From Acidobacteriota bacterium (GTDB lineage Bacteria; Acidobacteriota; Aminicenantia; Aminicenantales; Saccharicenantaceae): a stretch of 64,000 nt of DNA. The stretch covers positions 776,293-840,292 of the forward strand of contig JBDKSB010000012.1 in assembly GCA_039683095.1 (NCBI GenBank). Direction: 5' to 3'. The notes beneath the pieces are model-generated. The model did not search any database and was not told the DNA's origin. It worked only from the letters and a program-made list of their open reading frames with translations. Each line of letters begins with the position of its first letter. Position 1 is the first letter of the stretch. Positions 9,408 through 18,758 of the stretch are shown here, piece after piece. The position numbers were made by a program, and so were the translations under genes.

Positions 9408-10397
9408 ATGGCACGACCCGTCACCATCTTCACCGGCCAGTGGGCCGACCTGCCGTTCGAAGAAGTCTGCAAGAAGGTGAGCGGGTGGGGCTACGACGGC
9501 CTGGAGATCGCCTGCTGGGGCGACCACATGGACGTCCGCAAGGCCGCCGCCGACCCCGCGTACATCCGCGACCGGAAGCGCATCCTCGAGAAACACGGCC
9601 TCAAGTGCTGGGCCCTCGGCGCCCACCTCGCCGGCCAGTGCGTCGGCGACGAATATGATCCCCGCCTGGACGGTTTCGCCCCCGACGCCGTCAAGGGCAA
9701 GCCCGAGGCCATCCGCAAATGGGCCGTCGAGGAGATGAAAGCCGCCGCCCGCGCCGCCCGCAACATGGGCTGCTACGTCGTCAACGGCTTCATGGGCTCG
9801 CCCATCTGGAAGGCCTGGTACTCCTTCCCCACGACGACCGAGGAGATGGTCGAGGCCGGCTTCCAGAAGGTCCTGGCCCTCTGGTCGCCCATCCTCGACG
9901 AGTTCGACGAGCAGGGCGTCAAGTTCGCCCTCGAGGTCCACCCGACCGAGATCGCCTTCGACGTCTACACGACGCGGCGCCTGCTCGACGCCTTCAACGG
10001 CCGGCTGGCCCTCGGCCTCAATTTCGACCCGAGCCACCTCGTCTGGCAGGGCATCGAGCCGCATCTCTTCCTCCGCGACTTCGCCGACCGCATCTACCAC
10101 GTCCACATGAAGGACGTGGCCGTGACCCTCGACGGCCGGGCCGGCATCCTCGGCTCGTTCCTGCCCTTCGGCGACGTCCGCCGCGGCTGGAACTTCCGTT
10201 CCCTCGGCCACGGCGACGTCGACTTCGACGCCGTCGTCCGCGAGCTCAACGCCATCGGCTACGACGGCCCGCTCTCGGTCGAGTGGGAGGACAACGCCAT
10301 GGACCGCGAGTTCGGGGCCAGGGAAGCGCTCGAGTTCGTCCGGACGATGAACTTCGCGCCGTCCACGGTCGCTTTCGACAAGGACATGAAAAAATAG
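9408..10397 (+). CDS. Cytosolic sugar phosphate isomerase/epimerase-like TIM barrel
   Basis: 329 residues, AP-endonuclease-2-like barrel. AAGGAG lies about seven bases before the ATG at 9408; an in-frame ATG at 9393 overlaps the previous stop. The likely metal ligands are Glu in FALEVHPTE, Asp/His in NFDPSHLVW, His in YHVHMKD and Glu in LSVEWEDN. The same set of residues is seen in IolE, IolI and related isomerases. No signal peptide. Genes of this type are regularly paired with Gfo/Idh/MocA enzymes, where oxidation and isomerisation or dehydration of a sugar are consecutive steps. Last gene of the operon. A role as inosose dehydratase/isomerase-like enzyme is possible but not shown. Confidence 0.8.
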   Translation: MARPVTIFTGQWADLPFEEVCKKVSGWGYDGLEIACWGDHMDVRKAAADPAYIRDRKRILEKHGLKCWALGAHLAGQCVGDEYDPRLDGFAPDAVKGKPEAIRKWAVEEMKAAARAARNMGCYVVNGFMGSPIWKAWYSFPTTTEEMVEAGFQKVLALWSPILDEFDEQGVKFALEVHPTEIAFDVYTTRRLLDAFNGRLALGLNFDPSHLVWQGIEPHLFLRDFADRIYHVHMKDVAVTLDGRAGILGSFLPFGDVRRGWNFRSLGHGDVDFDAVVRELNAIGYDGPLSVEWEDNAMDREFGAREALEFVRTMNFAPSTVAFDKDMKK

Positions 10398-10410
10398 GGT
10401 TCTTCTCCGG

Positions 10411-10447
10411 ATCCCGGGAAGCTCCTCTCTCCGGCTTTGCCCGGGAT
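10411..10447 (+). terminator. Possible terminator hairpin after the sugar operon
   Basis: An 8-bp perfect stem ATCCCGGG/CCCGGGAT with a 21-nt loop begins 13 bp after the stop codon at 10397. There is no U-run after it, so this is a weak call. Confidence 0.3.
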
Positions 10448-10504
10448 ATGCCTCTTGCTCCCCGGCCTCCCCGGTAGCGGGAAGCGGACCCCTGGGAGCG
10501 GCCG

Positions 10505-10544
10505 GGCAGAATCGCGGCTTCGAACACTCTGCTGCGATTCTGCC
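10505..10544. repeat. 11-bp perfect inverted repeat
   Basis: GGCAGAATCGC at 10505-10515 is repeated in inverted form at 10534-10544, with an 18-bp loop, followed on the plus strand by an AT-rich stretch. It may be a terminator of the convergent genes or a protein site; the sequence does not decide. Confidence 0.4.
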
Positions 10545-10681
10545 AAGTATTTAAAAAAGCACTCTCTGAAGACATCTCTCAGTCGCTTCGAGGACCCCGC
10601 TCACTGCCGTACATCCCTTGCGCCTCGGGAGGTTCCCCGGAAACGGGAGATGAACAAAAATGGGGACGGTCCGTCGCCGCC

Positions 10682-13054
10682 TCAGCGGTCGCCGCGGCGG
10701 GAGGGGGAGACGACCTGGAAGTCCCGGGCCAGCCGCCGGCCCTGGTCGTCCGTCAGCACCAGCCGGTGCGGTCCGGGCTCGGGCGCGACCCCGATCTGGT
10801 GGAAGACGCGGGTCGAAGCGAGATACGTCTCGTCGAGGTACCAGTGGATGGTCGCCCCGGCCTCGCGGTGCACGGCCTCGAGCACGACTTCCCCGGCCTG
10901 GCCGTCGAGGCCGATGGGGACATAGACCGAGACGTCCGGCTCGGGATAGATGAGGCTCATCACCCGCGATCCCCGCTCGCCGGCCGGCCCGCCGCCGCAG
11001 TCGCTGCGGAAGGGCGGCAGGGGCCGGTACTCGGCGTGGTCGGCCCGGTAGAAATACTCCTGGACGGGCGGCAGGACGAACCACGATTCGTGGCGCATCC
11101 GGTCGACCGGCAGGCAGCGGCTGTCCACCCGGAAGCGTCCCGTCTCGTCGAGGTGGACGGTCTGGTGGAACGTGCACATGCGGTCGAAGCGGCTCTCCTC
11201 GGGCACCTGGGCCTCGACCGCCGGGCAGAGGTCGGTCGCCAGGTACCCCGAATCGCGGCAGACGCGGAGCGTCTTGAGCCCCGACCGCGGCCGGGCGATC
11301 TCGCCGCCGCCGTCTGTCGCGCCGAGGAGGTCGAAGAGGACCGGGGCCGCCGCGCCGAGGCCCGTCAACCCGGGCCGGCCCTCGCCGTCCGCGTTCCCGG
11401 CCCAGACGCCGATCGTGTAGTTGGGCGTGACGCCCACGGCCCAGGCGTCCCGCAGCCCGAAGCTCGTGCCCGTCTTCCAGGCGACCCATCGGGACGAGCT
11501 GAAGTTCCGCCAATAGCCCTCGTCGTCGGGCCGGCTGACCGCCGTCAGCGCCTGGAGCGTCAGGTAGGCAGAGGCCGCCCCGAGCTCCCGCATCTTCGAA
11601 GGCGACTCGGGCTCGTCTCTCAGCAGCCGGACCTCCCGGCCGCCTCCCGGCGCGCCCGAGGCCAGCTCGGCCAGCTTGGCGTAGAGCCCGGCGATCTCGA
11701 TCAACCGGCCTTCCGCGCCCCCGAGCACCAGGGTCAGGCCGTAATCGTCGGGCGGCCGGTCCAGGGTGGTCATCCCCCACTGCCTCAGCCTGTTCTCGAA
11801 GCGGGGGATGCCGTAATCGCGCAGCTCGCGCACGGCCGGGACGTTGAGCGACCAGGCCAGCGCCGCCCGGGCCGGCACGGCGCCGCGGAACTTGCGGTCG
11901 AAATTCTCCGGCCTGAAGCCCTCGAAGCGCACGGGGGTGTCGGGGACGAGGGTCAGCGGCGTCAATCCGCCTTCCTTGAGCAAGGCCGCGTAGAGGAACG
12001 GCTTGAGGATGCTGCCCGTGCTGCGCCGGCTCTGGAGGATGTCGACGTCCTGTCCCTCCTCCCCGGCCCGGCCGGTCCCGACGTTCCCGACGTAGGCCAC
12101 GACGGCGGCGGCGCGGTTATCGATGACGACGGCGGCCAGGTTGCTGATGCCGCGCTCAGCCAGCCTCCTGCCGTGCTCCTCGGCGATGCGGCCGACCGTC
12201 CTCTGCAGGTCGGCCGCGATGAACGACCGGAACGGCGAAGCCGCCCCCGGCCGGGCGGCCAGCGAGTCGAGGAGATGCGGCGCGTCGCGCGGCACGGCCC
12301 GCAGCCGGGAGGGCTGCGGCTCGGCCAGGGCCAGCCGGCATTCGAGCGCGGGCATCGCCTCCGAGGCCCGCAGCCTCTCGAGCAGCCGGTCCCGCTTCCG
12401 GAGAAGCCTGGCCCTTCCCTCCGCCGTGGCCGGCAGCCCCGGATCGTTGGGCAGGACGGCCAGGAAGGCGGCCTCGGCCCAGCTCAGCTCGTCGGGGCTC
12501 CGCCCGAAATAGAGCCAGGAGGCGGCGTCGAGCCCGACGATATTGCCGCCGAAGGGCGCGTGGGCCGCGAAGAGCGCGAGGATGTCCTTCTTCGGGCGCC
12601 GCGTTTCGAGCCGCAGGGCCAGGATCGTCTCGACGACTTTTTCGATGTAGGTCCGCGGCCGGTTCTTGCGGGCCAGGCGCACGACCTGCATGGTGATCGT
12701 GCTGCCGCCGCTCCGGACCCGGCCCGACCGGAGGTTCTGGCGCGCGGCCCGGCCGATGGCCAGCGGATCGACGCCGGGATGGGAGTAGAAGCGCTTGTCC
12801 TCGAAGCGGACGAGGGCCTCGAAAAAGCGCTCCGGCGCGCGCTCCCCCGGCGGGAAGCGCCACTGGCCGTCGGCGGCCGGCCTGGCCCCGAGCAGCCGTC
12901 CCTCGGCGCTGAACAGCACCGGCGAGACGGGATCGTGAAAATGGACGACGGGAATGGCAAACCAGGAGACGATCAGGGCAACGAGCGCCGATCCAATGGC
13001 CATGATCCTTCGGGATCTGTGAGGCCGGGTGACGGATCCCCTCAAGATCTTCAT
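10682..13054 (-). CDS. pbpC: Penicillin-binding protein 1C
   Basis: 790 residues, bifunctional peptidoglycan glycosyltransferase/transpeptidase-like protein anchored in the inner membrane by one helix (about residues 18-36). The glycosyltransferase 51 domain has the catalytic signature FEDKRFYSHPGVDP and GGSTITMQ. The penicillin-binding domain has TGSILKP (active-site Ser-x-x-Lys), SLN and WKTGTSFG. The C-terminal about 90 residues (VMSLIYPEPD onward) are the extra beta domain specific to PBP1C. The ATG overlaps the stop codon of the alpha-2-macroglobulin gene (ATGA), so both proteins are made together. This pairing is conserved in E. coli (yfhM-pbpC). The proposed family role is cell-wall repair coupled to trapping of attacking proteases. 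Confidence 0.95.
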   Translation of the reverse strand: MKILRGSVTRPHRSRRIMAIGSALVALIVSWFAIPVVHFHDPVSPVLFSAEGRLLGARPAADGQWRFPPGERAPERFFEALVRFEDKRFYSHPGVDPLAIGRAARQNLRSGRVRSGGSTITMQVVRLARKNRPRTYIEKVVETILALRLETRRPKKDILALFAAHAPFGGNIVGLDAASWLYFGRSPDELSWAEAAFLAVLPNDPGLPATAEGRARLLRKRDRLLERLRASEAMPALECRLALAEPQPSRLRAVPRDAPHLLDSLAARPGAASPFRSFIAADLQRTVGRIAEEHGRRLAERGISNLAAVVIDNRAAAVVAYVGNVGTGRAGEEGQDVDILQSRRSTGSILKPFLYAALLKEGGLTPLTLVPDTPVRFEGFRPENFDRKFRGAVPARAALAWSLNVPAVRELRDYGIPRFENRLRQWGMTTLDRPPDDYGLTLVLGGAEGRLIEIAGLYAKLAELASGAPGGGREVRLLRDEPESPSKMRELGAASAYLTLQALTAVSRPDDEGYWRNFSSSRWVAWKTGTSFGLRDAWAVGVTPNYTIGVWAGNADGEGRPGLTGLGAAAPVLFDLLGATDGGGEIARPRSGLKTLRVCRDSGYLATDLCPAVEAQVPEESRFDRMCTFHQTVHLDETGRFRVDSRCLPVDRMRHESWFVLPPVQEYFYRADHAEYRPLPPFRSDCGGGPAGERGSRVMSLIYPEPDVSVYVPIGLDGQAGEVVLEAVHREAGATIHWYLDETYLASTRVFHQIGVAPEPGPHRLVLTDDQGRRLARDFQVVSPSRRGDR

Positions 13055-16000
13055 TGCACGATCTCGACCCATTGTCCCTTCGTGTTGGCATGGAGCGCGG
13101 CGTCGTACATGGCCTCGACGGCCAGGCCCGGCTGGTAATAGCGGCCGCGGAACGAAGCGTTGAGGACGACCTGGAAGACCCGCTCCTCGCCGGCGCCGAG
13201 CCCGAAGTAGGTGTAGACGCGGTCGTCGCGGACATCCTGGTAGTTGACCGCCGCGGCCGCGCCCGTCTCCCCGGCGAAGCGCGGATTCTTGATCTGGAAG
13301 CCGGCGGCCAGGAGATGGGTCAGGACGAGGTTCTCGAGCCGGCCCACGGTCAGGTTCCTGACCCGGACCTCGGCGACAAGGTCCAGCCCCTGCGCGACCT
13401 TGTCGATCGCGATCCCGTTCATCTTCATGTCGCGCATGCGGACGTCGATCGAAAGCCCTTCGGACGACGGCGTCTCGGCGCCGGCCGCGGGCACGCCGCG
13501 CCGGTAGATGGTGACGTAAAGGACCGCCGCGTCTGGATTGGTCACGGCCAGGGTCCGGCCCTGGAGCGGGAACGAAGCGAACTCGCGCCGGTCGAACGGC
13601 GTCGAGGATTCGACGTCGACGGCCTTGTCCGCGTCCCAGGCGAAGCGGAAGCGGAAGGGCTTGATCCCCTCGCTGCCGTAGAACGCGGCCAGGGCCATCA
13701 GGCCGAACGACGTCTCCTGCGTCGAGAGCCACTGGTCCGAGCCCAGCGTCCCGCCGATATCGGCGACGAGCGGCCGGGCCTGGCCGGACCGGCCCATCTG
13801 GACGAAGGCCCGGGCGGCCAGGGCCTTGTCCCGGAAGTCGGAGCCGAAGGTCAGGCTGTCGCCGCGGTAGGCCTTGAACTCGAGCTTGGCCCGGCCGGCC
13901 AGGTCCGCGGCGGCGTCCGCCTGCCCGGTGACGTGGAAGGCCGCGGCCAGCATCAGCCCGGCCAGCCCGGGCAGGCCCTCGCTCTCCCGCAGCCGGTTCA
14001 TCGCCCCGAGGTCGGGGTCGCGGGCCAGGGCCAGCACGAACAGGCGGAAAGCCTGGATCAGCCGGTCCGCGCCGCTCCCCGTGACAAAATTGTTGGCCAT
14101 CATCTTCTGGTTGGCCCGCCAGGCGTCGAGCATGGCCTGCGGCACGTGATAGCCGAGCCGGGAAGCCTCGATCAGGAAATACCCGGCGTAGGCCGTGGTC
14201 CACTCGTGGCCCTCCCGGTCGCCGGGCCAATAGGAGAACGCGCCGTTGGTCATCTGGAAGGCGGCCAGCTTCTCGACCGCCGCCCGGACGTGCTCCTCGA
14301 CGTCCCGCGCTTGCTGGGCGTCGAGCCTGACCAGGCCCTTGAGATAGAGCTGGGGAAAGGCCGCCGAGAGCGTCTGCTCCAGGCAGCCATGGGGATAGCG
14401 GATGAGATAGTCGAGCCGCTTCTCGAGAGCGAGCGGCGGCACGGACGACGCCTCGACGATGACCCGGTTCGTGCCCTCGAGGCCGAAGGGAACGACCTCC
14501 TGCCTCGCCGCCTGGCCCGGCTTGACCTCGAGCCGCGTCGTCCGGGTGACGGCCGGGTTGCCGGCCAGGATCGGGATGGCGATCGCGTCCTCGGTCCGTT
14601 CGGCGCCGCCGGCGGCCCGGAACCTCACCTCGCCCTGGCCGATGCCGCCCGCGGCCTTGAGCGCGAACGGCACGATCTCGTCGCCCGGCCTGGCGAAGAC
14701 GACGGTCCGGGTCCGCTCGCCGACGACCTCGAAAAGCGGGTTGGTCTCGACGCCGACCGTGACCTCCCTGATCGCCGGGTTGGCGACGAAGACGGTGACC
14801 GGCATGACCACGTCCTCGCCCGGCCTGACGACCCGCGGCAGCGTGGCCAGGGCCATCAGGTCGCGCCGCACCGGCACCGACTTCTCGGCCCGGCCGAAGG
14901 CGCCGTCGCGGCCGCCCACGACCATGATCCGGACGGCCCCGAAGTACTGCGGCATCGTCAGTTCGTGGACGCCCTTGCCGCCGGCCGGGAGTTCGAACGG
15001 CCCCTCGAACAGCACGACCGGCGGGAACCGCCGCGGCTGCTTGGCCTTGTCCTTGGATTCGCCGCCCTGGTCGCCGCCCAGGGCCAGGATGCGGGCCATC
15101 TCGGCCCCGTAGGCCTCGGCCACGATGTCGAAGAGGTCCCAGGTCGTGACCCCGAGGGCCTCGCGGGCGTAGAACCCCTGGCGCAGGTCGGGCGTCGCGA
15201 ACCGGGTCAGGCCGAGGAGGCCCTCGTCGACCACGGCCAGCGTGTAGCTCATGGGCCGGCCGGCCGTCTCCCTGACCTCGACCCGGAACTTCTCACGGGG
15301 CCGGATCTCGTCGGCCGCCCTGATCACGGGCTCCAGGCGCGTGGCCGGGTCCTCGACCAGGATCGGGATGACGCCGTAGAGGCGGATGGGCGTGTCGGCG
15401 ATCTTGTCGCGGTGCGGCTGGATGAGGGTGACGTGGACGTAGACATTGGGGGTCATGGCGGCCGTCAGCGGGACCTCGAAACGGTTCTCGCCCTTGACCG
15501 TCGGCACCCAGAACTTGTCGAGGACCGACGTCCCGTTCTCGATGGAGACCAGGGCCCGGCCCTGGACCGCCTCGGGCAGGTAGATGACGGCCTTCTCGCC
15601 GACCTTGTAGGAGGGCTTGTCGGCCGTGAAGCTGAGGGCCGTCGCGCCGGCGCCGCCCTCCTCGCGGGACCGGCCGGCCCAGCCCGGCCAGTCGATGTAG
15701 ACGATCTGGCCCGCGGCGTGGCCGCTCACCGGGTCCTCGGCCCGGACGAGATAGCGGCCCCAGTCGGGATAGCGGATCTGGAAGGTCCACTGGCCGGCGC
15801 CGTCCCGGGTCGCCACCTCGCCCTTGAGCAGCGGCCGGGTCTGGACGCTCGAGACGTACTGGGCCAGGGACTCGCCGCTGCGGTCCCACCACCACCGCCA
15901 ATCGAGCTTGTAGAGCGAGACCAGGATCTTGTCCCGGGACACGGGCCGTCCGGCCGTGTCGACCGTGGCGATCGACACGACCTGGTCCTTGTCGGTCAGG

Positions 16001-18573
16001 AGCATGCCCCGGGCCTGGTCGCCCTTGGGCGCCCGGACCCCGACGTAGGAGTCGTAGGGATGGAACGGCAGCGAGAACGAATCGACGCTGAAATCGCCGC
16101 TCTCCTCGAAGACCCGGCTGGTGAAGGCGGCCTCGAGCAGGCCCGGGCTCGGCTGCCGCGGCTCGATATCGATGCGGGCCTGGCCGCGGCCCTGGGCGTC
16201 GAGCGTGCCCTTGGCCGCCTCGACCGTCGCGCCTTCGAAGTCCCGGGCGGGATCGTCGAAGGCGTAGTCCGGGTAGCGGTCGAAACGGGTCGGCCGCCTG
16301 GACAGGCGGACGGAGACGTCGAACTTCAGGTTGGCGGCCGGCGCGCCGTGGAGCCATTGGGACGCGACCGAGGCCTCGAACGGCATGTCCTTGCGGACCA
16401 GGACGTCGCGCCCGGCGTCGAGCGTGATCTTGAGCCGGTTGGGCACGACGGTCTCGATCTTGAGGGTCTTGGCGAACGTCAGGCCGCCGACGAGGATGCG
16501 GGCCTGCCAGTTGCCCGTCGGGGCCGACTCGTCCGTGTCGATCCTGAAGCCGTAGAACGGCTCGACGACCTTCTCCGGCCTGGCCGTCAGGACGACCTGG
16601 CCCTGGGGGTTGGCCAGCTCCAGGAGGACGGGCTGCCCGGCCGGCAGGGCTTTCAGGCGGTCGAACAGGGCGAAGGTCAGGTGGAGCGTGTCGCCGGGCC
16701 GCCAGACCCCGCGCTCGCCGTAAAGGATGCCCTTGACCCCCTTTTTGTGGACCTCGCCGCCGACGTCGAAATGGCTGACCGGCAGGGCGCCCTGGCCGGC
16801 GATGCGGAGGTAGCCGATGTCGCCGCCGCCCTCGGCCGAGACGTAGAAGGCCCGGTCCCTGAGGGCCAGCATGGCGAACCCGCTGCCGTCGGTGGCCGTT
16901 TCGCCCAGGACCTGGTTCTGGTAGTTGTAGGCCTTGACCTTCAGCCCGGGGAGCGGCCTGGCCGTGCCGATGTCCGTGGCCACGACGTGGAGGCCGCCGC
17001 TCTCCTCGAGCTTGGCCACCAGGCCGATGTCGGAGGAGAAGAAGTTACGGCCGACGGCGGCCCTGTGATTGTAGCGCGGGATGTAGTAGGCGTCGGCGCA
17101 GGGGTCGTTGCGGCGCGACCAGTCGCCGGAATCGTAGGCGTAGCCCTCGTCGTAGTAGTCCCAGTTCGAATAGCGGCTGTAGCTCTCGTCGTCCATGTTC
17201 TGGAGCGGCGGCTCGGTCACGACCGGCGCGCCGCCCGAGGCGCAGGGATAGGTCGAGTTGCCGCGGTTGAACGACAGGACGAGGCGGAAGAGGCTGCCGG
17301 GGCTCTCCTTGAACAGGGGCGTCACGTCGAGGTCGTAGCGCGTCCACCCGCCGGTCACGGCCGGATCGTCTGAGAGCGGCACCGTCCTGCGCCAGAGATA
17401 GCGGCCGACCCGGGCCAGCTCCTCCGAGCCTTCCAGGCTGTTGACCTGGAAGAACTGGGCCATGTTGCCGGGATAGATCTGGAAGGCTGCGACCTGGACG
17501 CTCTTCAGGTTGACGGCTTCGATCGGCACGGTCAGGCGATCCTTGCGAGGCAGGATGAGGCCGCGGCCGACGAAACGGACCTGGGGTTGGAGGGACTCGA
17601 AGGTCACGGTCCGTTCCAGGCCGTCCTTCAGGCGGCGGTTGAGGAAGTTGCGGATGCCGGGCAACACCTGGACCGGCAGGCTGCCCAGGAAATTCCGGGT
17701 CGAGTAGGCCCGGACGACGTTGCCTTCGATCTCGAAGGTCAGGGGCCGGTCCTCGATCCGGATGAGGCCCTTGAGGTCCTGGTCCCTGGCCAACCTGTCG
17801 GAGAAGCGCACCAGGACGTGGCGGGCTTCGCCGGCAACGGCCTCGACGGAGACGACTTCGAAGGCCCCCTGGGCCGGGACGGCGACGTCGCGGCGGCCGC
17901 GGTTGTCGATCCGGACGGGCGCCCCGTCCCAGGACAGGGTCACAGCGGAATCTTCCTCTTTCCGGGCGATGTCCTTGACCGAGAAATAATGGTTCAGGCC
18001 CTCCTGGGAGTGGCTCCACTCGACCGTCAGGGCCTTCCCGTCCTGCTCGGCCTCGAGGACCTTCTCGACCAGGGCCTTGTCCTCCATGTCGGAGGTGACC
18101 AGGCGGCCCCGCAGGACCTGATCCTGGGGCCGCTCCGGGTCCTCGGCGAACAGCCCTTCGAGCGAGACCTCCAGGCTCGGCTTGACGACGCCGAAGCGGA
18201 ACTCGAACCGGGCGAAGGCCTTGGGCAAATCGAGGATCTTGCCGACCCGGAGGACGGCCTTGTACTCCTGGCCCGGCTTGAGCTCGCCCTTGGGGACAAA
18301 GACGAGCTCGCGCGGGTTCCTCCACTCGGCCGCGCCGTCGATGGCCGGCGAGAATTCGAACAGCCCCGGCGCGGCCGGGCCGGGCCTTCCGGCGTTGTCG
18401 ACGAAGAGGACGCGCACGGGGGACTTGCGGAAGATCGTCCCCGAGGTTAAGGCGCTGATGTAGCGGTACCACTCCTTTTCGGCTTCGGCCGCGGACGGCT
18501 TCTTCGGCTTGCAGCCGGCCAGCCCGAGGACGCAGACGGCGGCGAGAACGGCGCACACGGCTTTTTTCGTCAT
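13051..18573 (-). CDS. Alpha-2-macroglobulin lipoprotein
   Basis: 1840 residues. The start ATG at 18573 follows GGAGGGG. Residues 1-20 are a lipoprotein signal with lipobox LAGC, so the protein is anchored to a membrane facing the periplasm. It consists of consecutive macroglobulin (beta-sandwich) domains, a central region, and a C-terminal alpha/alpha thioester domain. The thioester motif PHGCLEQT is intact, with Cys near residue 1397, so it is the protease-trapping type able to link covalently to attackers. The length is slightly above the about 1650 residues of E. coli YfhM. The last four bases overlap pbpC. Transcription is from a promoter divergent from argR. Confidence 0.93.
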   Translation of the reverse strand: MTKKAVCAVLAAVCVLGLAGCKPKKPSAAEAEKEWYRYISALTSGTIFRKSPVRVLFVDNAGRPGPAAPGLFEFSPAIDGAAEWRNPRELVFVPKGELKPGQEYKAVLRVGKILDLPKAFARFEFRFGVVKPSLEVSLEGLFAEDPERPQDQVLRGRLVTSDMEDKALVEKVLEAEQDGKALTVEWSHSQEGLNHYFSVKDIARKEEDSAVTLSWDGAPVRIDNRGRRDVAVPAQGAFEVVSVEAVAGEARHVLVRFSDRLARDQDLKGLIRIEDRPLTFEIEGNVVRAYSTRNFLGSLPVQVLPGIRNFLNRRLKDGLERTVTFESLQPQVRFVGRGLILPRKDRLTVPIEAVNLKSVQVAAFQIYPGNMAQFFQVNSLEGSEELARVGRYLWRRTVPLSDDPAVTGGWTRYDLDVTPLFKESPGSLFRLVLSFNRGNSTYPCASGGAPVVTEPPLQNMDDESYSRYSNWDYYDEGYAYDSGDWSRRNDPCADAYYIPRYNHRAAVGRNFFSSDIGLVAKLEESGGLHVVATDIGTARPLPGLKVKAYNYQNQVLGETATDGSGFAMLALRDRAFYVSAEGGGDIGYLRIAGQGALPVSHFDVGGEVHKKGVKGILYGERGVWRPGDTLHLTFALFDRLKALPAGQPVLLELANPQGQVVLTARPEKVVEPFYGFRIDTDESAPTGNWQARILVGGLTFAKTLKIETVVPNRLKITLDAGRDVLVRKDMPFEASVASQWLHGAPAANLKFDVSVRLSRRPTRFDRYPDYAFDDPARDFEGATVEAAKGTLDAQGRGQARIDIEPRQPSPGLLEAAFTSRVFEESGDFSVDSFSLPFHPYDSYVGVRAPKGDQARGMLLTDKDQVVSIATVDTAGRPVSRDKILVSLYKLDWRWWWDRSGESLAQYVSSVQTRPLLKGEVATRDGAGQWTFQIRYPDWGRYLVRAEDPVSGHAAGQIVYIDWPGWAGRSREEGGAGATALSFTADKPSYKVGEKAVIYLPEAVQGRALVSIENGTSVLDKFWVPTVKGENRFEVPLTAAMTPNVYVHVTLIQPHRDKIADTPIRLYGVIPILVEDPATRLEPVIRAADEIRPREKFRVEVRETAGRPMSYTLAVVDEGLLGLTRFATPDLRQGFYAREALGVTTWDLFDIVAEAYGAEMARILALGGDQGGESKDKAKQPRRFPPVVLFEGPFELPAGGKGVHELTMPQYFGAVRIMVVGGRDGAFGRAEKSVPVRRDLMALATLPRVVRPGEDVVMPVTVFVANPAIREVTVGVETNPLFEVVGERTRTVVFARPGDEIVPFALKAAGGIGQGEVRFRAAGGAERTEDAIAIPILAGNPAVTRTTRLEVKPGQAARQEVVPFGLEGTNRVIVEASSVPPLALEKRLDYLIRYPHGCLEQTLSAAFPQLYLKGLVRLDAQQARDVEEHVRAAVEKLAAFQMTNGAFSYWPGDREGHEWTTAYAGYFLIEASRLGYHVPQAMLDAWRANQKMMANNFVTGSGADRLIQAFRLFVLALARDPDLGAMNRLRESEGLPGLAGLMLAAAFHVTGQADAAADLAGRAKLEFKAYRGDSLTFGSDFRDKALAARAFVQMGRSGQARPLVADIGGTLGSDQWLSTQETSFGLMALAAFYGSEGIKPFRFRFAWDADKAVDVESSTPFDRREFASFPLQGRTLAVTNPDAAVLYVTIYRRGVPAAGAETPSSEGLSIDVRMRDMKMNGIAIDKVAQGLDLVAEVRVRNLTVGRLENLVLTHLLAAGFQIKNPRFAGETGAAAAVNYQDVRDDRVYTYFGLGAGEERVFQVVLNASFRGRYYQPGLAVEAMYDAALHANTKGQWVEIVQ

Positions 18574-18638
18574 AAAGGCCCCTCCCCTGAGATCCGGACG
18601 ATCGCTCCTGCCCCCGACGGCGGGCACCACAGGCCGGA

Positions 18639-18667
18639 AGCGTAATCCCGGCTCCCGCCGATGTCAA
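18639..18667 (-). promoter_or_regulatory. Candidate promoter of the A2M-pbpC operon
   Basis: On the minus strand a perfect TTGACA (18667-18662) is followed after 17 bp by TACGCT (18644-18639), a weak -10. The leader would be about 60 nt. It lies back to back with the argR promoter. Confidence 0.45.
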
Positions 18668-18703
18668 CTCCCCGGCCGGGGCGGCCGATCTTCGCGGAGG
18701 GGC

Positions 18704-18731
18704 TTGACAAGCGGGCCCGATTGTGGATAAT
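18704..18731 (+). promoter_or_regulatory. argR promoter
   Basis: Perfect TTGACA (18704-18709), 16-bp spacer and GATAAT (18726-18731, five of six to consensus). The -10 hexamer lies inside the first ARG box, so bound ArgR would block RNA polymerase. The predicted transcription start is near 18738, about six bases before the ATG at 18744. Confidence 0.75.
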
Positions 18732-18758
18732 TATTCGATTCATATGGATAAATATTCA
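18724..18758 (+). promoter_or_regulatory. Tandem ARG boxes (ArgR operator)
   Basis: Two sites fit the known ArgR core TGAATWWWWATTCA: TGGATAATTATTCG (18724-18737, 12 of 14) and TGGATAAATATTCA (18745-18758, 13 of 14). Their centres are 21 bp apart, the spacing of paired ARG boxes in E. coli operators bound by one ArgR hexamer. The second box runs into codons 1-5 of argR. AT-rich sites of this quality stand out in this GC-rich DNA. The inference is autorepression by ArgR with arginine. Confidence 0.75.

Larger units (their letters stand above)
10398..10681. other. Convergent intergenic region with inverted repeats
   Basis: Between the sugar operon (plus) and pbpC (minus). Visible structures: ATCCCGGG at 10411-10418 with its complement at 10440-10447, an 11-bp perfect inverted repeat GGCAGAATCGC at 10505-10515 and 10534-10544, and a GGGGACGGTCC motif near 10660. 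On the minus strand the last is followed by CCCCATTTTTG, a weak terminator-like end for pbpC. No gene or RNA could be supported here. Confidence 0.45.

Noticed and set aside
13054-17373. 1439-codon plus-strand ORF opposite the A2M gene
   Set aside because: It is the antisense shadow of a well-supported gene; long stop-free antisense frames are expected at this GC content, and the translation is Asp/Gly/Arg-rich without any domain.
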